Shown here piece by piece: positions 34,265 to 43,266 of a stretch of DNA of 64,000 nt. Origin of the DNA: Paraburkholderia sp. DHOC27 (GTDB lineage Bacteria > Pseudomonadota > Gammaproteobacteria > Burkholderiales > Burkholderiaceae); NCBI RefSeq assembly GCF_003429005.1, contig NZ_QVQV01000004.1, forward strand, positions 310,518 to 374,517, in the 5' to 3' direction. Position 1 is the first letter of the stretch; the number at the start of each line of letters is the position of its first letter. Position numbers and translations under genes: made by a program. The notes beneath the pieces were generated by a model. It did not search any database and was not told the origin of the DNA. It saw only the letters and a program-made list of their open reading frames with translations.

Positions 34265-35008
34265 TTGACCCAACCCATCCAACCAGACCAATCCACCCGC
34301 TGGACTGAAGTCACCGCCGGTGCGCGCGACATCATCCCGATGATGGTCGGCGCTGCGCCGTTCGGCGTGATCTTCGGCACCCTGGTCACGTCCGGCCCGC
34401 TGCACGCATGGCACGGACAGTTGATGTCGCTCGTGGTGTTCGCCGGCTCGGCGCAGTTCATCGCGCTCGGGCTGATTGCCGGGCACGCGAGTTTTGCGGT
34501 CATCTGGGCCACCACGCTGGTCGTGAATGTCCGGCACGTGCTGTACAGCGCGACCCTTGCCCCCTACGTCTCGCATCTGCCGCTGCGCTGGCGCCTCGCA
34601 CTCGGCGGCGTGCTCACGGACGAGGTGTTCGCGGTCGCGTGGTCGCACTACCGGCATCACCCACCCGGCTCAGTGAGTCCGTACTACTTCCTCGGCGCCG
34701 GGCTCGCCATGTACATCAACTGGCAGATCTGGACGCTCGCCGGCCTGCTGTTCGGCGCGGCCTTTCCGGGCCTGCAGTCGCTCGGACTGGACTTCGCGAT
34801 GGTCGCCACCTTCATCGCGATCGTCGTGCCGCAACTGGTCGCCCTGCGCTATCTGGCGGCGGCCGTCACCGCCGGCGCGCTGGCGTTTTTCTGGCAAGCG
34901 TGGCCGTACAAGCTGGGGCTGCTTGGCGCAGTGCTGGCGGGCGTCATAGTGGGCGTACTCCTGTCGCACCCAGGACTGCGTTCGCGCAGCACCGAGGCAG
35001 CGCAATGA
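34265..35008 (+). CDS. azlC: AzlC family branched-chain amino acid exporter subunit
   Basis: Large subunit of a two-component amino acid exporter (247 residues, about six membrane helices). The GAAPFGVIFGTL segment and FAGSAQFIALGLI are AzlC hallmarks. The start is TTG at 34265, supported by a strong AAGGAGG at 34252-34258. The small partner AzlD overlaps the stop by 4 bases. Family members export branched-chain amino acids such as valine; the exact substrate here is not shown. Confidence 0.9.
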   Translation: MTQPIQPDQSTRWTEVTAGARDIIPMMVGAAPFGVIFGTLVTSGPLHAWHGQLMSLVVFAGSAQFIALGLIAGHASFAVIWATTLVVNVRHVLYSATLAPYVSHLPLRWRLALGGVLTDEVFAVAWSHYRHHPPGSVSPYYFLGAGLAMYINWQIWTLAGLLFGAAFPGLQSLGLDFAMVATFIAIVVPQLVALRYLAAAVTAGALAFFWQAWPYKLGLLGAVLAGVIVGVLLSHPGLRSRSTEAAQ

Positions 35009-35328
35009 ACTACGCCCTGCTGATTCTTGGGATGGCGCTGATCACGTGGTTGATCCGCGCCGCCGTGTTCGTGATCGGCGAGCGGCTGGTCTTCCCGCCG
35101 CTCGTGCGTACCGCGCTGGGGTTCGTGCCTGTCACCGTGCTGACGGCGATCATCGTGCCGATGGCCGTCTCTCCGCACGGCGGCGACGCCGAACTCACCT
35201 GGCGCAATCCGCAACTGGTGGGCGCGCTGGCCGCCGTCGTCGTCAGCGCTTTGACCCGGCGGCCGCTTTTGACCATTGCCGTTGGGCTCGCCGTGTTTTT
35301 CATCTGGCAAGGCGTCGTGCTAAGGTAG
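35005..35328 (+). CDS. azlD: AzlD family exporter subunit
   Basis: Small subunit (107 residues, four membrane helices) of the AzlCD exporter. The pattern ITWLIRAAVFVIGERLVFPP near the N-terminus and RRPLLTIAVGLAVFF near the C-terminus fit AzlD. Its ATG overlaps the azlC stop (ATGA), so the pair is made in fixed ratio. Confidence 0.9.
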   Translation: MNYALLILGMALITWLIRAAVFVIGERLVFPPLVRTALGFVPVTVLTAIIVPMAVSPHGGDAELTWRNPQLVGALAAVVVSALTRRPLLTIAVGLAVFFIWQGVVLR

Positions 35329-35652
35329 CGCGCCTTCGCGGCTAGCCGGTGTTACGCGGCGCATTCAGCCCACGCGACCCGTGCAGCCCACTAGAGCGCC
35401 GCACCTGGACGGCGCCGCCCGCCGCGCCGCACGGCCCTCTGCCGCCGCGCGGCCCATGCTTCCGTCCCCTCAAGTTTTGCCCCATCAGGCCGTTAAGCAG
35501 TCGAGGTCCGCTCGTCGGGAGATAACCCGGCTGATTACGCGGCAACAAGCAGGATCAACCGCGTCGCGCATCGACGTCGCTCTCCTACGAGGGCCATCTG
35601 CAGACAGCGACATGTTTGCGATGCAACGCGGGAGGGCCAAACGGGATAAGAC
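35329..35652. other. Intergenic region after azlD
   Basis: A 324-base gap between azlD and the next plus-strand gene. It has GC-rich composition and no convincing frame, hairpin or promoter. Short frames here have shadow composition (Arg/Ala-rich). Confidence 0.5.
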
Positions 35653-36420
35653 ATGGGTCAGATCACCCTTTCACTGAAAGACGAAACCGTCGTCACGCTG
35701 CGCAAGGATTTCGATGCGTTCCTGCGGGTTTCGCTGAAGCTCGACCCGCAATTCGCGACGCCGTCGTTCGAGGACTTTCTGCGCGCCAAGTTGCTCGACA
35801 ACATGCTGCCGCTCACCGAGCATGCCGTGAAGCGGATGCTGCAGGGCGGCCAGTACGCATGGGCCAAGCGTACGCTGGACAAGGAATTCCCGGACGTCGT
35901 GGCGATCCTGATGCAGCAGGCCACCGAATTCGGCTTCGGCTTTGCGGCGCGCTCGGAATGGACCCCGGAGGAGCTCGCCAAGCAGTGCCGCGACTGGGCG
36001 GCGGCGATCGTGAAGGAATCGGAGGGTGATGCGTCGCTGGTGGATCCGCTCGCCGCGCAGATCAAGGGCGCGGCACGCGACATTCAGGCGCTGGAAGAAG
36101 AGATGCAGACGCCCGCATGGCGACTCGTGGAATCGCTGCGTCAACGGGTGTACGAAGCGAAGGTGGCCTGCGAAACCAGCGTGGGCAGCACCGCGCGTGA
36201 GAAGCTCGGCGAACTGCGCGGCCTGCTGCGCCTGGGGATTTCGCACGGCTCGTTCCAGAAGCAGGAAGCGCAGCAGATCATGGAGTATCTGCGTCTGCTG
36301 AAGCCCGAGATTTTTGTCGAAGAGCCTTACGACGTCTTCACGCGCCTCGCCACCTGGCTGCGCAACTTCTTTACGCCCCCGCCGCGTCAACAGACGCCGC
36401 AAACCCGGCAGACGCGCTAG
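35653..36420 (+). CDS. Conserved hypothetical protein, 255 residues
   Basis: I do not recognise a domain. The protein is soluble, without signal peptide or membrane helix. It starts MGQITLSLKDETVVTL, has a helical middle with DPLAAQIKGAARDIQALEEEMQ (about 125-150) and a Pro/Gln/Thr-rich end. The regular heptad-like Leu/Ala spacing from 125 to 225 suggests helical bundles. Codon use is like its neighbours. It ends 46 bases from the convergent helicase gene. Confidence 0.75.
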   Translation: MGQITLSLKDETVVTLRKDFDAFLRVSLKLDPQFATPSFEDFLRAKLLDNMLPLTEHAVKRMLQGGQYAWAKRTLDKEFPDVVAILMQQATEFGFGFAARSEWTPEELAKQCRDWAAAIVKESEGDASLVDPLAAQIKGAARDIQALEEEMQTPAWRLVESLRQRVYEAKVACETSVGSTAREKLGELRGLLRLGISHGSFQKQEAQQIMEYLRLLKPEIFVEEPYDVFTRLATWLRNFFTPPPRQQTPQTRQTR

Positions 36421-36466
36421 GCCGCCGCCGCGGGTCGATCATTTAGTCCAGCGGTCACTCCGTGGG

Positions 36467-38686
36467 TCAGTCCCACATCTTCCGCAGTTTCGCGGCAATC
36501 TCGATCTTCGCCTGAGCGGCCGCGGCCAGTCCCGCGGCGCTCGGCGCAACCGGCGCCGGGATGCGCGGCCACGCGTAGGCGTCGAACAGCGGCAGCAGGT
36601 GCGCCGGAATGAAGCGGCTACGCGACGCCCAGACATGACGGTCACCCAACTGGGTCTGGTTGTGCACGTAGAAGCGCTGCGGCACGACGATATGCAGGTC
36701 CTCTTTCGCGCGCGTCATCGCCACATAAAGCAGGCGCCGCTCTTCCTCGATCTCCTCTTCGCTGCCCGTGCCCATATCGGACGGTATGCAGCCATCGACG
36801 CCATTCAGTACGAATACGTTGCGCCACTCCTGTCCCTTCGCCGAGTGAATCGTGGACAGGATCAGGTAGTCCTCGTCAAGCAGCGGCACGCCGGATTCGT
36901 CGCTGGTGGCGTCAGGCGGATCGAGCGTGAGTTCGGTCAGGAAGCGCTCGCGCGACGCGTATGTGCCCGCGATGCTCTCCATCTGCAGCAAATCGGCATG
37001 ACGGATGGCAGCATCCTCGTGATTGCGCTCGAGATGCGGTTCATACCATCGGCGGATCAGTTCGAACTCGGCTGGCCACGCTGACCCAGGCGCGCTGACG
37101 CTCGCCATCAACGCGGCAAACGCCTGCCAGTCTTCGAGCGCGCGCAGCGGCGGCACGAAGGCGGCCAAGGCTGCGGACAATGCACTGGTTGACACAGCGG
37201 CCGTGGCGAGGCCCGGAGCGTCAGCGGCGCCGGTCGCATCCGGTTGCGCGACGCTGTCCAGTACCCGTGCGGCCGTGGCCGGTCCGACGCCAGGCAAAAG
37301 CTGCGTGACGCGAAAACCCGCCACGCGATCGCGCGGATTTTCCGCCCAGCGCAGCACGGCGAGCACGTCTTTCACGTGCACCGAATCCAGAAACTTCAGA
37401 CCGCCGAACTTCACAAACGGAATATTGCGCCGGGTCAATTCGATTTCGAGCGCGGCGCTATGGTGGGCGGCGCGAAACAGTACTGCCTGCGCTTTCAGCT
37501 TCATGCCCGCCTCGCGCGCTTCCAGCACCTGCTCGACGACATAGCGCGCCTGATCGGCCTCGTCCGCGACCGTGACGAGGCGTGGCCGCTGCGCGCCAGC
37601 CTGATCGGTCCAGAGGTTCTTGGTGAAGCGCTCGGCGGCGAGTTCGATCACCGCGTTCGACGCCGCCAAAATGGGCTGCGTGGACCGGTAGTTGCGCTCG
37701 AGGGTCACCTGCTTTGCGGGCGGATTGAAGTGCTGCGGAAAATCGAGGATGTTGCGCACCGTCGCGCCGCGAAACGAATAGATAGACTGCGCGTCGTCAC
37801 CGACCACGGTCAGCCCGCGCCCGTCCGGTTTCAGCGCGAGCAGGATCGCCGCCTGCAGGCGGTTGGTGTCCTGATACTCGTCCACCAGCACATGGTCGAA
37901 GCGGCCCGACAGATCAGCGGCAATCGCGGGCTCCGCGGCCATCATGGACCAGTAGAGCAGCAAGTCGTCATAGTCCAGCACGCTTTGCTTCTGTTTCGCC
38001 TCCACGTATTGCGCGAACAGCACGCGCAGATCCGCCTCCCATTCGCGGCACCACGGGAATGCTGCGTTCAGCACGTCAGCGAGCGAAGCGCCCGTATTGA
38101 CGACGCGCGAATAGATGGCGAAGCAGGTGCCTTTGGACGGGAAGCGCCGCTCCTTGGCGGAGAATCCCAACTCGTGCCGCACGAGATTCATCAGATCCGC
38201 GGAGTCCTCGCGGTCGTTGATGGTGAAGGTAGGCGCGAGGCCGATCAGATCCGCGTATTCGCGCAGCAGCCGCGCGCCGACGCCGTGGAACGTGCCCGAC
38301 CACGTCAGGCCCTGCGCGAGCGCGGCCCGCGTGCCGAGCGCGTGGGTGGCGATGCGCGTCACCCGGCGCGTCATTTCAAGCGCGGCGCGGCGCGAAAACG
38401 TGAGCAGCAGAATGCGGCGCGGATCGGCGCCCTTGACCACCAGGTTTGCTACCCGATGCGCCAGCGTGTTGGTCTTGCCCGAACCCGCCCCGGCAATGAC
38501 CAGCAGGGCTCCGGCGGGCTGCCCCTTGAGATCGGCGCCATATTCGACGGCTTCGCGCTGCGCGTCGTTGAGTTTGGCGAGCCAGGCGGCGTCTTCCGAT
38601 GGGTTGGCCGGCGTATACGGCGAGGAAGGCACTGAAGGCGCGGAGTCGGCAACAGGGAGCACGGGCGGTCGGGGTCGGTTATTCAA
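36467..38686 (-). CDS. UvrD/Rep-type ATP-dependent DNA helicase
   Basis: Superfamily 1 helicase of 739 residues. Walker A is AGAGSGKT (65-72), motif II is VDEYQDTN and motif III is GDDAQSIYSFRG; later motifs YRSTQPIL and TIHSAKGQEW are present. The C-terminal CGCIP-like part GVDGCIPSDMG and YVAMTRAKEDL complete the set. The start is a TTG at 38686 with a weak GCAGG, and the first 30 residues are Pro/Ser-rich, so the true start may be later. A LexA-like box lies 32 bases upstream. Confidence 0.92.
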   Translation of the reverse strand: MNNRPRPPVLPVADSAPSVPSSPYTPANPSEDAAWLAKLNDAQREAVEYGADLKGQPAGALLVIAGAGSGKTNTLAHRVANLVVKGADPRRILLLTFSRRAALEMTRRVTRIATHALGTRAALAQGLTWSGTFHGVGARLLREYADLIGLAPTFTINDREDSADLMNLVRHELGFSAKERRFPSKGTCFAIYSRVVNTGASLADVLNAAFPWCREWEADLRVLFAQYVEAKQKQSVLDYDDLLLYWSMMAAEPAIAADLSGRFDHVLVDEYQDTNRLQAAILLALKPDGRGLTVVGDDAQSIYSFRGATVRNILDFPQHFNPPAKQVTLERNYRSTQPILAASNAVIELAAERFTKNLWTDQAGAQRPRLVTVADEADQARYVVEQVLEAREAGMKLKAQAVLFRAAHHSAALEIELTRRNIPFVKFGGLKFLDSVHVKDVLAVLRWAENPRDRVAGFRVTQLLPGVGPATAARVLDSVAQPDATGAADAPGLATAAVSTSALSAALAAFVPPLRALEDWQAFAALMASVSAPGSAWPAEFELIRRWYEPHLERNHEDAAIRHADLLQMESIAGTYASRERFLTELTLDPPDATSDESGVPLLDEDYLILSTIHSAKGQEWRNVFVLNGVDGCIPSDMGTGSEEEIEEERRLLYVAMTRAKEDLHIVVPQRFYVHNQTQLGDRHVWASRSRFIPAHLLPLFDAYAWPRIPAPVAPSAAGLAAAAQAKIEIAAKLRKMWD

Positions 38687-38715
38687 GCCTGCGGCAAAGG
38701 GAGATCAGCGCCGCA

Positions 38716-38735
38716 TACTGTATATCCATACAATC
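38716..38735 (-). promoter_or_regulatory. LexA-like SOS box before the helicase
   Basis: TACTGTATATCCATACAAT (38716-38734) closely matches the LexA consensus CTG-N10-CAG with an alternating AT core; here it is CTG-N10-CAA. It lies about 30 bases upstream of the helicase start, where a repressor site would be expected. In E. coli uvrD is LexA-controlled. Confidence 0.6.
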
Positions 38736-38807
38736 CCAGACGACAAGCGCCCTTTTTTTGCCGGGCGCGCAGCGGTCCTTTTTGGCCCTCTTCTTCAGTC
38801 CGGCTCG

Positions 38808-39056
38808 TTATTCCTTCTTGGCGTCTTTTTCTTTCGCATCGGCGGCCGCCTTATCGGCGTCGGCCTGGGCGTCCGTCTTCGACTTATTGGCCTTGGCCTG
38901 CGCGACATCCGCCTTCTTGTCGGCCTTGGATTGTTCCTTGGCCGCCTTCTTGTCGGCGTGGGTCGGCGTCGCCGACGAGTCGTCAGCTTGCGCGACAGAC
39001 ACCATCGACAGCGACAGACAGCCGGCAATCAGCGCCACATAGATTTGCTTGTTCAT
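38808..39056 (-). CDS. Small secreted Lys/Ala-rich protein
   Basis: An 82-residue protein with a signal peptide (about 1-24, ending VAQA) and a highly charged mature part dominated by Lys, Ala and Asp (repeats of ADKKA and similar). It has no globular core and is predicted to be an extended helix in the periplasm. AAGGAGG precedes the ATG at 39056. The next gene downstream in the DNA (39217-39651) has the same design; the two may be related copies. Confidence 0.7.
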   Translation of the reverse strand: MNKQIYVALIAGCLSLSMVSVAQADDSSATPTHADKKAAKEQSKADKKADVAQAKANKSKTDAQADADKAAADAKEKDAKKE

Positions 39057-39216
39057 GCGAGCCTCCTTTGATGGACATACAGTGAGCCGTGTCAGGCATT
39101 CAGCGGGCGGCATCAGGCCGGTCGCAAGGTGGCGTGTGATAGACGGCGTACGGCCTAGTGCGCCCACCGAACCCGCCACGCCACCTTGAACCGGCCTGGG
39201 TGCCCGCTCAGCCCGC

Positions 39217-39651
39217 TTAGTGCTTCACGTCCGACGGATCATCCTGCGCGGCCGCCGGCTGGCCCTGCATGTTCATCTTCATTTCGTTGTTGGCCGCCTG
39301 CTTGTCGGCCTTCTTGTTGATCTTGGCGTCGCGCACCTGCTGCTTGTACTGAGCCTTCGCAGCTTGCTGCTGCTCCTTCAACTGTTCCTTGGACGCCTTC
39401 TTCGAAGCGCTGTACTCTGCATTAGCCTTCGCGTTCGCGTCACGCTTCTGCACCAGCGGATCGGTCGAGCCCGAGGCGGTCAGACGCTGCTCGGGCGGCG
39501 TGACCGGCTGCATGCCTTGTGCGGCCGGCGCTGCGACGTCTGCACCGGGCGTGCCTCCGTTATCCGGCTGCGCGCTGGTCTGCGCGAAAGCGCCAGTGGC
39601 GGCGAAAGCAGTCAGGGCGGTACCGATCAGGAGCGAACGAATCTGGGTCAT
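39217..39651 (-). CDS. Secreted Lys/Gln/Ala-rich protein
   Basis: A 144-residue exported protein with a signal peptide (about 1-24, ending GAFAQ), a Pro/Gly/Ala-rich N-terminal part and a helical Lys/Gln/Ala-rich C-terminal part (about 68-125, with SKKASKEQLKEQQQAAKAQYK). It shares the charged helical design and the KKASKEQ-type pattern with the 82-residue protein encoded downstream on the same strand. I chose the ATG at 39651 because it begins the signal peptide. Function unknown. Confidence 0.7.
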   Translation of the reverse strand: MTQIRSLLIGTALTAFAATGAFAQTSAQPDNGGTPGADVAAPAAQGMQPVTPPEQRLTASGSTDPLVQKRDANAKANAEYSASKKASKEQLKEQQQAAKAQYKQQVRDAKINKKADKQAANNEMKMNMQGQPAAAQDDPSDVKH

Positions 39652-39956
39652 AGCTATCCTCTCTAGGTTGTTGTCAGGACATGGGTAGGGGCATAGAAAA
39701 CGCCGGCCACCCGGTCTGTCATTGCACTGCAAAAACGCAGCAGGCTTTTCTACAGACCCGTCCTTTCCGAGTGAGGTTCGCGAGAAACGCCTTCTGTTAC
39801 GCAACGTTTCATTTTCTGACAATCGCATAACATCCACTTGCAATTGCTCAAACAGCCAAGCCGAAAACGCGGATGAACCCGTGGAAACAATCCGACCGCG
39901 CGTCCCGCACGTCTTCTGGCTATGATGCGAACCCCGTTACCCTGGCTGCAATCGTC
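39652..39956. other. Divergent intergenic region
   Basis: A 305-base gap between the minus-strand secreted protein and the plus-strand S4 gene. It is more AT-rich than its surroundings near 39800-39850 and must hold both promoters. A TATGAT at 39921-39926 may be a -10 element for the S4 gene. No coding frame is convincing. Confidence 0.45.
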
Positions 39957-40175
39957 ATGCCCAATCTGGACTTCACCCTGACCGGCGACTACGTCGAACT
40001 GCACAATCTCCTGAAGATTACGGGCCTCGCCGACAGCGGCGGCTCCGCAAAAATGATGGTCGCCGACGGCGCCGTGACGGTGGATGGCCGCGTCGAACTG
40101 CGTAAAACCTGCAAAATCCGCGCGGGTCAGGTGGTGCTGCTAGGCAATACGCGCATTGCCGTCCACGAGGCGTAA
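39957..40175 (+). CDS. S4-domain RNA-binding protein, YbcJ-like
   Basis: A 72-residue protein that is essentially one S4 RNA-binding domain (LHNLLKITGLADSGGSAKMMVADGAVTVDG). It resembles YbcJ, a small S4 protein of unknown role in RNA metabolism. I chose the ATG at 39957; the frame goes back to 39873 without family support. It is followed by a gap and the MATE exporter. Confidence 0.85.
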   Translation: MPNLDFTLTGDYVELHNLLKITGLADSGGSAKMMVADGAVTVDGRVELRKTCKIRAGQVVLLGNTRIAVHEA

Positions 40176-40350
40176 CGCAGCCATTCAATTCGCCCACCGG
40201 TGCGACGGGGCCGCGCCCGCGGCTGCGTCATTCGCCGCGCGCGAAAAAAGCGCACCAAAATCGTGCTTTCAGATCGACAACACGTCGCCCGCCCCCTAAG
40301 CTTTCCGTTTTGACAGAAGACAGCGCGGCGCTGGCCGCGCTGTCCCCTCT

Positions 40351-41748
40351 ATGACGCAATCTGGCTTTTCCCGCGTGACCATCCGGCCGCCCACGCTGTC
40401 CGGTCACGCCGCCGACACCGCCCGCCTCGCCGCCCCGCTCGCCATCGCCCAACTGTCGCAGATGGCGATGGGCGTGACCGACACCATCCTGCTCGGCTCC
40501 CTCGGCCCGGACGCGCTGGCTGCCGGTGGCCTCGGCGCGAACCTGTTTTTCGTGGTCGTCACGCTCTTGCAGGGTGTGCTGACCTCGGTCAGCGTCAGCG
40601 TCTCGCATGCGCGAGGCGCCCAGGCCGAGGACCGTGTGCCGCCCATCTACTGGACCGGCCTCGTGATGTCCGTGTTGCTGGTGCTGCCGGCCTTCGTGCT
40701 GCTGTCGCTCGCTACGCCAGTCTTGCTGGCGTTCGGCGAACCGGCGCTGCTCGCGCACAACGTCGGCGAGTACACGGCCATCCTGCGCTGGGGCGCGCTC
40801 GGCAGCCTGATCGGTATTGGCCTGATGCGCTCGTTTCTGCCGGCTATCGGCGCCGCCAAACGGCTGCTGTGGGTGTCGGTGATCGGCGTGTTCGTCAACG
40901 GCTTTCTGAACTACGGCCTGATCCACGGGGCCTATGGGTTGCCACGTCTCGGCTTTCTCGGCTCGGCGGTCGCGACGACCTTCACGGTGTGGATGACCGC
41001 GCTGGTGTTGATGGGCTGGCTGCATCTGCGGCCGCGCTTTCGTCACTTCGTCGTGGCCACCCGGCCCAAATGGCCCTTGATGGGCGAACTCTTCGGCATT
41101 GGCTGGCCGGTGGCGATCACCTATGGAGTCGAATCGACGCTCTTCCTCGCGACCGGCCTGATGGTCGGCCTGCTCGGCGAAGCACAACTGGCGGCGCACC
41201 AGATCGCGCTCAACGTCGCCTCGGTCGCCTTCATGGTGCCGCTCGCCATCGGCCAGGCGGCCAATGTGCGGGTCGGCTTCTGGTCCGGCGCCGGACATCC
41301 GCTCGCCGCGCGCCATGCCGGCTTCGTCGCGCTTGCGCTCGGCGTCGGCTTCATGTCAATGTCGGGGCTCGTGTTGATTCTTGCGCCGCACTGGATCGTC
41401 GGGCTATACCTGCATCTCGACGATCCCGCCAATGCCGCGACCGTCGCCCTCGCCAGTTCGCTGCTCGGCGTCGCGGCCATCTTCCAGATCGTCGACGGTA
41501 TGCAGACGGTCGCCTCCGGCTGCCTGCGCGGTCTGAAGGACACGCGGGTGCCGATGCTGGCCGCCGCCTTCGGTTATTGGGCCATTGGTTTTCCGACCGG
41601 CTATACGCTGGCGTTCCATTTCGGGCTCGGGGCGCGGGGGCTGTGGTGGGGACTGGCAGCGGGCCTCGCGAGCGTCGCCATGCTGATGACGTTACGCTTC
41701 CATCGTCTGAGTCTGCGGCGCACGCAGCCGCAGCCGGCGTCGCGCTGA
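40351..41748 (+). CDS. MATE family multidrug efflux protein
   Basis: Inner-membrane exporter of 465 residues with about 12 helices in two symmetrical halves, of the NorM-like branch. Family patterns are LAIAQLSQMAMGVTDTILLG in helix 1 and the corresponding GWPVAITYGVESTLFLATGLM in the second half. Likely exports cationic drugs with sodium or proton exchange. Start ATG at 40351 is well defined. No regulator is adjacent. Confidence 0.92.
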   Translation: MTQSGFSRVTIRPPTLSGHAADTARLAAPLAIAQLSQMAMGVTDTILLGSLGPDALAAGGLGANLFFVVVTLLQGVLTSVSVSVSHARGAQAEDRVPPIYWTGLVMSVLLVLPAFVLLSLATPVLLAFGEPALLAHNVGEYTAILRWGALGSLIGIGLMRSFLPAIGAAKRLLWVSVIGVFVNGFLNYGLIHGAYGLPRLGFLGSAVATTFTVWMTALVLMGWLHLRPRFRHFVVATRPKWPLMGELFGIGWPVAITYGVESTLFLATGLMVGLLGEAQLAAHQIALNVASVAFMVPLAIGQAANVRVGFWSGAGHPLAARHAGFVALALGVGFMSMSGLVLILAPHWIVGLYLHLDDPANAATVALASSLLGVAAIFQIVDGMQTVASGCLRGLKDTRVPMLAAAFGYWAIGFPTGYTLAFHFGLGARGLWWGLAAGLASVAMLMTLRFHRLSLRRTQPQPASR

Positions 41749-41863
41749 TGCACGCGGCTGCCTGCGCGCTGATGGCCTCGCTTTTTGCCCGGCTGATCGA
41801 AAGGCACATCCAGCCACACTGATCAAACCGTCACTATCAAACTAGAACCAAGGACCTTTTGCC

Positions 41864-42823
41864 ATGCTTGCCCGGGTTACCCGTCTCTTTCCGCTGTGGG
41901 CCGTGCTGGTTTCGCTCGCCGCCTATTTCTCGCCCGCTTCGGTTAGCCCGATCGCACCGCACGTCACCACCCTGCTCACCATCATCATGCTGGCAATGGG
42001 CGTGACGCTTTCGCTAGCCGACTTCAGGCGTGTCTTTACGCGCCCGGCGCCGGTGATTGCCGGCATCGTGCTGCACTACCTGGTGATGCCGCTTGCTGCC
42101 TGGGCCATCGCCAAGGCGCTGCGCATGCCGCCGGATCTGACCGCGGGCATGGTGCTGGTGGGCAGCGTCGCGAGCGGCACCGCATCGAACGTGATGATCT
42201 ATCTGGCGCGCGGTGACGTGGCGCTCTCGGTGACGATCAGCGCGCTGTCGACGCTGGTGGGTGTGTTCGCCACGCCGCTGCTCACGCGCCTTTATGTGGA
42301 CGCGTCGATCGTGGTCGACGTGCACGGCATGTTGATGAGCATTCTGCAGATCGTCGCGCTGCCCATCGTCGTGGGTCTCGTGATCAACCATCTGTTCGGC
42401 AAACTGGTGCGCAAAATCGAGCCGATCTTGCCGCTGGTCTCGATGGTCGCCATTTTGCTGATCATCGCCGCCGTGGTGGGTGGGACGCAAAAGAGCATCG
42501 CGTCCGTGGGGCTCGTCGTGATGCTGGGTGTGGTGCTGCATAACGGCATCGGCCTGCTCGGCGGCTATTGGGGTGGCCGACTGCTCGGTTTCGACGAAGC
42601 GGTCTGCCGCACGCTCGCCATTGAAGTGGGCATGCAGAACTCCGGTCTCGCGGCTACTCTCGGCAAGCTGTACTTCTCGCCGCTGGCTGCGCTGCCGGGC
42701 GCGTTGTTTTCGGTGTGGCACAACCTCTCGGGTTCGCTGCTCGCCGGCTACTGGGCGGGGCGACCCGCGAAAGGCTCGACCCACAGTCAGGCAACGCCGG
42801 TTCTGGATGCCGAGCGTAACTAG
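41864..42823 (+). CDS. Bile acid:sodium symporter (BASS) family transporter, PanS-like
   Basis: Membrane protein of 319 residues with about nine or ten helices. The helix-break segment GSVASGTASNVMIYLARGD is a marker of the BASS family, and EVGMQNSGLA is the second discontinuous helix motif. Bacterial relatives include PanS, which moves ketopantoate, and bile-acid uptake proteins, so the substrate is an organic anion. AAGGACC lies before the ATG at 41864. It follows the MATE gene by 115 bases. Confidence 0.9.
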   Translation: MLARVTRLFPLWAVLVSLAAYFSPASVSPIAPHVTTLLTIIMLAMGVTLSLADFRRVFTRPAPVIAGIVLHYLVMPLAAWAIAKALRMPPDLTAGMVLVGSVASGTASNVMIYLARGDVALSVTISALSTLVGVFATPLLTRLYVDASIVVDVHGMLMSILQIVALPIVVGLVINHLFGKLVRKIEPILPLVSMVAILLIIAAVVGGTQKSIASVGLVVMLGVVLHNGIGLLGGYWGGRLLGFDEAVCRTLAIEVGMQNSGLAATLGKLYFSPLAALPGALFSVWHNLSGSLLAGYWAGRPAKGSTHSQATPVLDAERN

Positions 42824-43266
42824 CGGGACGATTGTTCGTGGGTGCGCTCGCCCATGAGCACGGCCTGGGCGGCAGGTTGACTAGACGGCGAGGCGCGCGG
42901 GCCAACCATGCGCGCCGCGCGTTTCCCTGTGCTTCACGGCGCCGTGCCATTCGTTCTTTTGTCCGCCGTGAATGCCAAGCTTCATAAGACAGCAATCTTC
43001 GTGGACACAGCACGCCGCGAAATGATTCGGACTACGCAGGTTTCATTACAGGGTGCATTGGCTTTTACATAATCGTGCCTCACACACCGCGCTCCCTTCG
43101 TCCGCAAACGCACCTCACCCATCCCAGGCAAACCGCTCGTTGCCCGCATCCCCCACCCACTCGCGCGATTCCCCTTAGAATGCTTTCCTCAACAGAATCA
43201 CAAACGCGTCGACCGCGCGGCGGCAGGGGCATTCCGTAGCGCGTCGAATCAAGCGGAGGACAACGC
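42824..43266. other. Intergenic region before the ClsC-type gene
   Basis: A 443-base gap with no convincing frame. A TAGAAT at 43176-43181 may be a -10 element, but the -35 is poor. The region is otherwise GC-rich with no strong hairpin or repeat. Confidence 0.45.
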
